This document shows positions 58,151-64,000 of a DNA stretch of 64,000 bases, in pieces (position 1 is the stretch's first letter; every line of letters starts with the position of its first letter). The stretch lies in assembly GCF_013403875.1 (NCBI RefSeq), contig NZ_JACBNX010000019.1, positions 1 through 64,000 on the forward strand. Reading direction: 5' to 3'. The notes under the pieces are model-generated. The model saw only the letters and a list, made by a program, of their open reading frames with translations. It was not told where the DNA came from and did no database searches. A program made the position numbers and the translations under genes. The DNA is from Burkholderia guangdongensis. Its GTDB lineage: Bacteria; Pseudomonadota; Gammaproteobacteria; Burkholderiales; Burkholderiaceae.

Positions 58151-60384
58151 CCCTGCCTCCTCGGCACATCGAGCCTGCCCGCGTTCAGGTTGTGGCGCCA
58201 CGCGCCCGCACCGGGAAGGTGTGCCCAACCCATCCGCGCGCGGATCAGGTTGCAGTCGCGCACCCGGGTTTCGTGCATGTCCGCGCCGTACAGCATCGCT
58301 TCCTTCAACGAGCAACGGTCGAACGAGGCGCCAAGCAGGCGGGCATGCGTCAGATTTGCCCCTTCGAGCACGGTGTGCGACCAGATGGAGCGTTCCGCTT
58401 TCAGGTGCTGGGCATTGAGTCGAACGAACGAGCAGTGCTCGACCCGCAGCGCGTCCGCATGCAGATCCTGAAAGCTCGATGACTGAAACACGCAGTCGCT
58501 GACGCGCGCGCGGTCGATCGACGTGCGGTGCGACAATACCGCGAACGAGAGCGTGCACTGCTGCCATGTGCTGGCCGTCAGATCGCTCAGCAGCACACTC
58601 GGCTTCGCCAGCTTGCATTGCGCAAGCGCCAGGCCGGCGAATTCGCATTCGACGATCGCGAGACTGTCGGCCTGCACGCGAACCCAGGCCCAGCGACGGG
58701 CGTCGACCCGGTTCCACGACACGCTCGTCCATGCCACGTCGCGCACCGTTCCCCCCTCGCCGCCGCCGCCCTGGACCGTCACCAGGGACCAGGCGCCGCC
58801 TGTCGCCGACAGCGCGTCGAGCCCGCATTCGTCGATACTGACGCGCTCCAGCTCGACGTTGTTCCATGCGCCGCGCCGCAGCAGGCTGCGGACCAGCGCG
58901 CCACCGTGCCAGATCACGCCGTCAAACACCGCATCGACGAATGAACAGTCGACCATGTGCACCTGGATCAAACGGCTGTTCCGCCAGATGCTCCGATCGA
59001 ATCGGCAGCGCTCGAAACGCAGCGCCTGCATGCGCCAGCCGTCGAAACTCAATCCGGACAGATCCGCGTCGCGGATCGTCTCATCCTTCAGTTCCGAATG
59101 GCCGGCTCCGCCGAAATAGGCTCGCCAATCGCGGCCGCGGTCGCGGTCGCGGGACGGCGCGACTGGCCATGCCGCATCGCCGGCCGCGTCCCGGAGACCG
59201 TGCGACGCCTGCTGGCCGGCTCGCGCCTCCATCAGAGACTGCCGGTGGCGCTCGAGCCGTTCGACGATCTCCGTGCGCGGTCGCGACGGCGGCGAGAAGC
59301 GCGGATGGTCATCGGCGTCGAGAATCAACTCCCAGGCCCAGCCCTTTTCGGTCGACGGCATCAGCACGTGATCCGCCAGTTGCGTCGGGTCGGTGGAGGA
59401 CACGTCAGCGCGCTGCGCGGCAAACGCCATCATGGCGCCGGTGTCGATCCGCTCGCCCGCGTCTTTCAGCGACGCCACCAGCATCTCCGGCGCATCGTCC
59501 AGCACATAATCGATCGTGACCGCCCCATTCCACCACAGCACGCCGACATCGCTGTCGGGCAGAAGCCAGACGGTCTGCTGACGTAACGCCACCTGCTCGG
59601 CGTCAGGGTGACCGGTACGCGTCACCAGCGCAACCGCGGCGAGACGCGGCAGCGTACCGGCATAGCCTTCTCCGCGCGCGCCGAAGCCGTTCAACTGAAA
59701 GGGAGCGCCGGCTGCCCACACGTCGCCACGCGACCACTGATCGGGCGCGGCCTGCTGAAAGAACCTCGGGTCGACGCTTTCCGGCCAGCCCATGTGAGTA
59801 CCGTCACGCGCCATCGCTTCCGCGGAGCCTGGGCGATGCGGCATCCACTGGCGGCGCTCGGGCCAGTCGGTCCCGAGCACGCCCATTGCGGCCAGCGGCT
59901 CCGGGCGAACGCCAAACGTGGAGACGCGCTGCAACGGTGCCGTGCCGGACGCGATCCCGAACGGGTTTTCGCCCGCATGGCCCGCGGCCGCCTCCGTCGG
60001 ATCGATTGCAACCGTCGCGAATCCCCCCGGTGCATCGCGCCCGTCGGCACGCGCCTGACACGAGACGGTCTTGCGCACGCCATCCAGTTCCGCCAACGCC
60101 GCCCAATCGACCGTGCGGCCGACTTCATCGGCCGGCACGCGGCATACCGAATGTCCGGCGAGCATCCATTCCGCGCGCCATTTCGGCATCGCCGCCTCCA
60201 CGAGCGGCATCGACGGAGCCGCGGCCTTGACGGCCTCCCAAACGGCTGCCTCGTGGACCAGTATCGCCGGCTCGCTGAGCCGAAAGCCCACGCCGATACT
60301 GATTGCCAGCATCGGCCGGGAACCGATCTGCGTGCGCGTCGTCGCGATGAGCGCGGCCTGTGGTTTGATGTGGCGCAGCGGCAT
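58147..60384 (-). CDS. DUF2169 adaptor fused to pentapeptide repeats, 745 aa
   Basis: The N-terminal DUF2169 domain (~1-310) starts with KPQAALIATTRTQIGSRPML and contains WPERRQWMP, PRFFQQAAPDQW and LPGLAAVAL-like PRLAAVALVTRTG. Proteins with DUF2169 serve as T6SS adaptors that load effectors onto VgrG or PAAR (family knowledge). The C-terminal half (~430-730) consists of pentapeptide repeats (LSGLSFDGWRMQALRFERCR, RLLGASFDRCSLKEAML). The linker is rich in Arg/Asp (RDRDRGRD). TGATG overlap with vgrG. Confidence 0.9.
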   Translation of the reverse strand: MPLRHIKPQAALIATTRTQIGSRPMLAISIGVGFRLSEPAILVHEAAVWEAVKAAAPSMPLVEAAMPKWRAEWMLAGHSVCRVPADEVGRTVDWAALAELDGVRKTVSCQARADGRDAPGGFATVAIDPTEAAAGHAGENPFGIASGTAPLQRVSTFGVRPEPLAAMGVLGTDWPERRQWMPHRPGSAEAMARDGTHMGWPESVDPRFFQQAAPDQWSRGDVWAAGAPFQLNGFGARGEGYAGTLPRLAAVALVTRTGHPDAEQVALRQQTVWLLPDSDVGVLWWNGAVTIDYVLDDAPEMLVASLKDAGERIDTGAMMAFAAQRADVSSTDPTQLADHVLMPSTEKGWAWELILDADDHPRFSPPSRPRTEIVERLERHRQSLMEARAGQQASHGLRDAAGDAAWPVAPSRDRDRGRDWRAYFGGAGHSELKDETIRDADLSGLSFDGWRMQALRFERCRFDRSIWRNSRLIQVHMVDCSFVDAVFDGVIWHGGALVRSLLRRGAWNNVELERVSIDECGLDALSATGGAWSLVTVQGGGGEGGTVRDVAWTSVSWNRVDARRWAWVRVQADSLAIVECEFAGLALAQCKLAKPSVLLSDLTASTWQQCTLSFAVLSHRTSIDRARVSDCVFQSSSFQDLHADALRVEHCSFVRLNAQHLKAERSIWSHTVLEGANLTHARLLGASFDRCSLKEAMLYGADMHETRVRDCNLIRARMGWAHLPGAGAWRHNLNAGRLDVPRRQG

Positions 60385-62675
60385 CAGCTTTTCACCTGCA
60401 TGCCGACTTTTTTCAGGTCGATGCCGGTGTCGGCATAGCTCGCGCCGGTATACGCAAAGCTGAACCCGGTCGTCGACACGCTGCTGCCGGTCGCCGAAAC
60501 ACTCGACCCCACCGCGTTCGTCGAACTGCCGATCGCTACTGCGCTCGATCCCACCGCGCTCGTCAGGCTTCCGATCGTCGAGGTCGACACGCCCGCGATG
60601 ATCGTCGACGTGCCGGTCGTCCAGACCGATGAGCCCATGATGACGTTCGACGTGCCCGTCACCACCGTGCTGTTGCCCGTCACGGCGTTCGACGTGCCGG
60701 TATAGGCCTCCGACACGCCGATCGTGCTCCGTGATTGCCCCGTGAACGACATGCTGACGTCCGTCATCGACGCCGCGATGCCCGTCATGCTGGTGGCGAC
60801 GCCGGTTACCGCCGTGCTCGTTCCGACCACGCTGGTCGCCATGCCGGTAAACTTCGTGGCGGTGCCGATCGCTTCGGCATAGACGCCAATGTACGCCGAG
60901 TACACGCCGTTGAAGGACGTGTTCACGCCGGTAAACGTCGTATCGACACCCTTGAAGCCGAATCCGACGCCGGTGAAGGACGTACTGAGTCCCGTAAACG
61001 CCGTGGAAACGCCCGTGAAACTGGCCGACAGACCGGTGTACGAAATCGAAATGCCGGTGTAACTGACCGTCATGCCGGTGACCGACGTGGCCGTTCCCTT
61101 GACGGACGTATTCATGTCCTGGCCGACGGCTTTGGAGCTGTTGCGCTCGCACGTCTCCTGCATGTCGCGTTCGGAATGGAGCATCAGGCGCTCCGCGCCG
61201 CGCTGATCGTCGAACGTGAGCTGGCTCGCGTTCTGGTTCTGCCCAGCGGACTTCACCGAGCGTGATACCAGCCCCGTATAGCGAACGTCCTTCGGCAAAT
61301 CGTACGGCGTCGGATTCTCGCCGTTGTAGACGATGCCCGTCACGAGCGGCCGGTCGAGATCGCCGTCCACATAGGTCACCAGCACTTCCTGGCCGACGCG
61401 CGGCATCGCGAGCACGCCCCACCCTTTCCCGGCCCAGGCTTGCGACACCCGGATCCAGCACGACGCGTCGGCTTCCGACGTCTTGTAGCGATCCCAGTGG
61501 AAATGCACGCGAATCCGCCCCAGCTTGTCGGTATGCACCTCCGACATCTGCGGCCCGACCACAGTCGCGCTCTGGATACCCGGCACTTCCGGCCGTCGAG
61601 TCACGAGCAGCGGCCGATAGGGCTGGTCGTCCTCGAGCGCGCGGAATTTCACCGCGACATTGCGGCCCTGCGAGGTGCTGTCCGGACCGTCCTGGATAAA
61701 CGACAGCTCGCTGCCGATCACGTAGTAGCGGCGATTGCGCGTCGGCGCCGGATAGCCGGCGAGCGTAAATGCCCGCCCGGTCGCCAGGCCGCGAACATTC
61801 GCGTGGCCGTTCAGCACGCGCGCATCGGCTTGAAACGCCTCCAGTCTCAAGCGCGCGAGCCGCTCGCCGCCCTGCGGATCCTGGTAGCCCGTTCCGTAGT
61901 CGTAGTACTCGAGCGCCACCCCCGACAACGCGGGCGCCGACGTTGCCCGCGCGTCGCTGTCGAGCCGGTTCGATGGCGCCAGGTAATTGAAGTCGCGCAA
62001 TGCGACGTTGTTCGATCGTACCCGCCGCGTGCGCTGCAGTCGCTGCACGCCCTCCCGGCCCTGAATCGCCCGGGACTCCTCGCCGTCCGGAAGATACTGC
62101 AACTGGCCGGACGAGAAGGACAGATCCTCGAAGCGCGGATGATCCGACAGCACGACCACGTGTCGATCCGCCTCGTGTTCGACCCAGAAATAGATGCCCT
62201 CGTCCTCGAGCAGGCGCTTGACGAAGTTCAGGTCGGTTTCCTGAAACTGCACGCAATATTCACGCGGCTCATACGCGCCTTCGAGGTCGCGGCGGTAATC
62301 GAAACGCTGATGCCCGCGGAAAACCTGTTCGACGATCTCCGGCACCGACAGATTCTGGAAGATCCGGCTGTTGCGGTTTTCCTGGAGAAACGACAGCCAG
62401 CTTCCCAGTTCGAGCGTATAGGTGTACTGGCCGCTCAGTTGTCCGGTGTCGTAACCGCCGAACACGAACGCATTGAAGGTTCGCATCGCGCCGTCGCCCA
62501 GATCGATGTCGGCCGACAGCGACGTGCCCAGCAGCATGTCGAGATCCAGCTCCGGATCGCGGCTCAGCAAGTCGAGACGGTAGGCCGGCTCCTGCGAGAA
62601 ATTCTCCCGAACGGACAGCGAAAGTGCGACGACGCTCGAGTCCAGCGCATCACCGCGCAATTCGATCAGACGCAT
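60384..62675 (-). CDS. vgrG: VgrG (TssI) spike protein with heptad-repeat tail, 763 aa
   Basis: Trimeric T6SS spike. The gp27-like part (~1-370) starts SVVALSLSVRENFSQ and has YCVQFQETDLNFVKRLLEDEGIYFWVEH. The gp5 OB-fold (~375-460) has KLGRIRVHFHWDR and SCWIRVSQAWAGKGWGVLAMPRVGQEVLVTYVDGD. The linker contains SQLTFDDQRGAERLMLHSERDMQ. The tail, residues 526-749, is 32 units of 7 residues of pattern TGxSxSF. No toxin domain; the protein ends KKVGMQVKS. Confidence 0.95.
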   Translation of the reverse strand: MRLIELRGDALDSSVVALSLSVRENFSQEPAYRLDLLSRDPELDLDMLLGTSLSADIDLGDGAMRTFNAFVFGGYDTGQLSGQYTYTLELGSWLSFLQENRNSRIFQNLSVPEIVEQVFRGHQRFDYRRDLEGAYEPREYCVQFQETDLNFVKRLLEDEGIYFWVEHEADRHVVVLSDHPRFEDLSFSSGQLQYLPDGEESRAIQGREGVQRLQRTRRVRSNNVALRDFNYLAPSNRLDSDARATSAPALSGVALEYYDYGTGYQDPQGGERLARLRLEAFQADARVLNGHANVRGLATGRAFTLAGYPAPTRNRRYYVIGSELSFIQDGPDSTSQGRNVAVKFRALEDDQPYRPLLVTRRPEVPGIQSATVVGPQMSEVHTDKLGRIRVHFHWDRYKTSEADASCWIRVSQAWAGKGWGVLAMPRVGQEVLVTYVDGDLDRPLVTGIVYNGENPTPYDLPKDVRYTGLVSRSVKSAGQNQNASQLTFDDQRGAERLMLHSERDMQETCERNSSKAVGQDMNTSVKGTATSVTGMTVSYTGISISYTGLSASFTGVSTAFTGLSTSFTGVGFGFKGVDTTFTGVNTSFNGVYSAYIGVYAEAIGTATKFTGMATSVVGTSTAVTGVATSMTGIAASMTDVSMSFTGQSRSTIGVSEAYTGTSNAVTGNSTVVTGTSNVIMGSSVWTTGTSTIIAGVSTSTIGSLTSAVGSSAVAIGSSTNAVGSSVSATGSSVSTTGFSFAYTGASYADTGIDLKKVGMQVKS
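60429..61100. repeat. 21-bp degenerate repeat, about 32 copies within vgrG
   Basis: Units encode seven residues of pattern T-G-(hydrophobic)-(S/A)-x-(S/A)-(F/Y/V). The Gly at position 2 is nearly invariant. No unit breaks the 7-residue spacing. The DNA is diverged, so the repetition is under protein-level selection. Confidence 0.95.
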
Positions 62676-64000
62676 GCCGATTCTCCTTCCGAGCCGGCAT
62701 GCGCCGGCGAGACCGCGCTGTCATCCGCCGCGTCATCGGCGGCAATCGTCATGCCGATGTGGGTTGAGCCGGCATCCCCATCATCGAACGACAGCGACAA
62801 CGTGTCGCCGACGGACAGCCGGACCGTCCGCAACGGTCGATCTTCAGCGCGCGCGGCAAGCAAGCCCCGCGCGATCGCGGGCATCACGTGCTGGCGCAGC
62901 AAATCGCGCACCGCTCGACCGTTTGCCGGATGCCGTGAAATCGCCTGCGCAATCCAGTTCGCCACGCCGTCATCGACGCGCCATGCGAAGCCATTCTGCG
63001 CGAGCCGCTGGCCGATCTCGTCGAGTGCCTGATGCGCAATGCCCGTCAGCGCGCCGACATCGAGCGGCCGGAACGCGACGATCTGGATCCGGGCAAGCAG
63101 CGCCGCCGAGAAGCGCCCTTGCAGTCGCCCACGCACCAGCGCCTCGAGCCTGGCCTGGGACACATGCGGATCCGCGTGGCACGCCGCTTCGATATCCGCG
63201 TCCCCGAGATTGGTCGTCAACAGAATCAGGCTGTTGCGAAAATTGATGCGCCGCCCTTCGCCGTCCTCCATCCAGCCCTGGTCGAACACCTGGTAGAAGA
63301 CTTCATGAATATCCGGGTGCGCGCGGTCGAACTCGTCAAGCAACAGCACGCTGTACGGCCGCTTCCTGATCGCTTCGGTCAATCGGCCGCCTTTACCGTA
63401 ACCCGCGTAGCCGGGCGGCGCCCCTTTCAGCGTCGACACGGTATGCGCCTCCTGGAACTCGTTCATGTTGAATTGCACGAGACTGCGCGCGCCGCCGAAC
63501 AGCAATTCGGCAAGCTTCGCGGCCGCCTGACTCTTGCCGGTGCCCGTGGGACCCGCAAGCAACATGACGCCGATCGGACGCTGCGGATCCCCGAGCCCGG
63601 AATGTGATACCTGCAGCGCCTGCGCGATCGAGCGCAGCCCTCCCGCTTGGCCGTGGATGTTCGCGTTGAGCGACGCCTCGAGCGCCGCGATTCTCTGCGC
63701 GTCGTCCTGCGCGAGCTGTACGACCGGCACACCAGTCCATTCCGCAAGCACTTCGGCAATGACGCGTTCGTCCACCCAGGGCCGCACCCACCGGTCGGCA
63801 CCGGCGCGCATCGCCAGCGCCGCGCCATCGGCGGACTCCGCCAGCGCGGCGCCAGTTGCGCGCTCCCGTTTCGGCTCACTGGTCTCCGCGTTCAAGCGCT
63901 CGAGCCAGGCGCGCACTTCCTCGCGCTGCGCGTCGACCTCCCTTTCGAGCGAGCGCGCCTGCATCGTCAACTGATCGCGGCGAGCCGCGAGTTCGGCCTC
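62666..64000 (-). CDS. tssH: T6SS ATPase ClpV/TssH, C-terminal part (cut at the window edge)
   Basis: AAA+ disaggregase that recycles contracted sheath. 444 residues are visible, open through 64000: end of the coiled-coil middle domain (LEREVDAQREEVRAWLERL), an Ala/Glu-rich linker, then the D2 ATPase. D2 has GVMLLAGPTGTGKSQAAAKLAELLFG (Walker A), FNMNEFQEAHTVSTLKGAPPGYAGYGKGG, LLLDEFDRAHPDIHEVF (Walker B) and LTTNLGD. The C-terminal small domain ends with a tail of about 35 acidic residues (DDGDAGSTHIG, ADDAADDSA). ClpV is about 850-900 aa. Overlaps vgrG by 10 bp. Confidence 0.94.
   Translation of the reverse strand, partial: EAELAARRDQLTMQARSLEREVDAQREEVRAWLERLNAETSEPKRERATGAALAESADGAALAMRAGADRWVRPWVDERVIAEVLAEWTGVPVVQLAQDDAQRIAALEASLNANIHGQAGGLRSIAQALQVSHSGLGDPQRPIGVMLLAGPTGTGKSQAAAKLAELLFGGARSLVQFNMNEFQEAHTVSTLKGAPPGYAGYGKGGRLTEAIRKRPYSVLLLDEFDRAHPDIHEVFYQVFDQGWMEDGEGRRINFRNSLILLTTNLGDADIEAACHADPHVSQARLEALVRGRLQGRFSAALLARIQIVAFRPLDVGALTGIAHQALDEIGQRLAQNGFAWRVDDGVANWIAQAISRHPANGRAVRDLLRQHVMPAIARGLLAARAEDRPLRTVRLSVGDTLSLSFDDGDAGSTHIGMTIAADDAADDSAVSPAHAGSEGESACV

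Noticed and set aside
60429..61100. Regular repeat suspected as CRISPR
   Set aside because: No constant repeats with unique spacers; every unit is 21 bp in frame and codes the VgrG tail.
60385..62256. Upstream half of a 1369-aa minus frame joined to the DUF2169 gene
   Set aside because: It is an out-of-frame reading of vgrG; the DUF2169 protein starts at 60384.
1..64000. tRNA, rRNA, phage genes, plasmid or chromosomal origins
   Set aside because: None could be recognised on either strand by eye.

Overview
The window is high-GC DNA with dense, tightly packed genes, many of them joined by ATGA or TGATG start/stop overlaps. Gene content (CysTWA-CysB with Sbp, LexA with paired SOS boxes, NodIJ-type ABC exporter, PrkA-YeaH-SpoVR, KgtP, a T6SS with TssL-OmpA) points to a beta-proteobacterium of the genus Burkholderia. 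The pseudomallei/thailandensis group is plausible, but the species cannot be fixed from sequence alone.

Layout. 1-364: terminator-like hairpin and a decayed insertion-sequence end with a 34-codon transposase stub. 377-3555: lipoprotein, Ure2/YfcG-type GST, a His-rich secreted protein and an M20D amidohydrolase. 3618-8469 (minus): chaperone-usher fimbrial operon (pilin, usher, chaperone, tip adhesin) behind an AT-rich promoter. 9208-10458: M23 peptidase. 10510-16820 (minus): prkA-yeaH-spoVR, with kgtP 1 nt behind spoVR. 17234-20393 (minus): a broken ribose locus (rbsB, a short rbsC relic, rbsR, rbsK; rbsA and nearly all of rbsC are absent). 20630-25713 (minus): sulfate uptake sbp-cysT-cysW-cysA-cysB. 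25883-26968: SOS boxes, lexA and a small downstream gene. 27093-32299: universal stress protein, nodIJ-type ABC exporter, a conserved small protein, and mnmH overlapped by a YraQ/ArsP-type permease. 32365-36219: LysR regulator (with an in-frame 9-bp repeat tract) divergent from an M20 peptidase-MFS pair. 36240-41610: aldo/keto reductase, two hotdog thioesterases, HxlR regulator, a secreted nuclease with an overlapping small gene, VOC protein and a Gly/His-rich lipoprotein. 41694-46090 (minus): a DUF3311/SSS transporter, a YtcJ-type amidohydrolase and a G3E GTPase. 46091-48179: a lower-GC stretch with a LacI/PurR-like operator, a candidate small RNA, a truncated lipoprotein and an acyltransferase.

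48291-64000 (minus) is part of a type VI secretion cluster, transcribed right to left: tssH(clpV, cut by the window edge), vgrG, DUF2169-pentapeptide protein, second pentapeptide protein, DUF3540, PAAR-like DUF4150, tssJ, tssK, tssL(OmpA), tssM and a 119-aa protein. tssA, B, C, E, F, G and hcp are not in the window and should lie past 64000 if the system is complete. Three parts of this cluster are unusual: the VgrG tail is about 32 seven-residue repeats, TssJ carries six 25-residue Pro-rich repeats after its lipoprotein domain, and two pentapeptide-repeat proteins sit between VgrG and PAAR. Together they look like an extended spike assembled from VgrG, DUF2169/pentapeptide adaptors and a DUF4150 tip.

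Most remaining genes are housekeeping or common accessory functions. Functional statements rest on motif recognition by eye; no database search was run.
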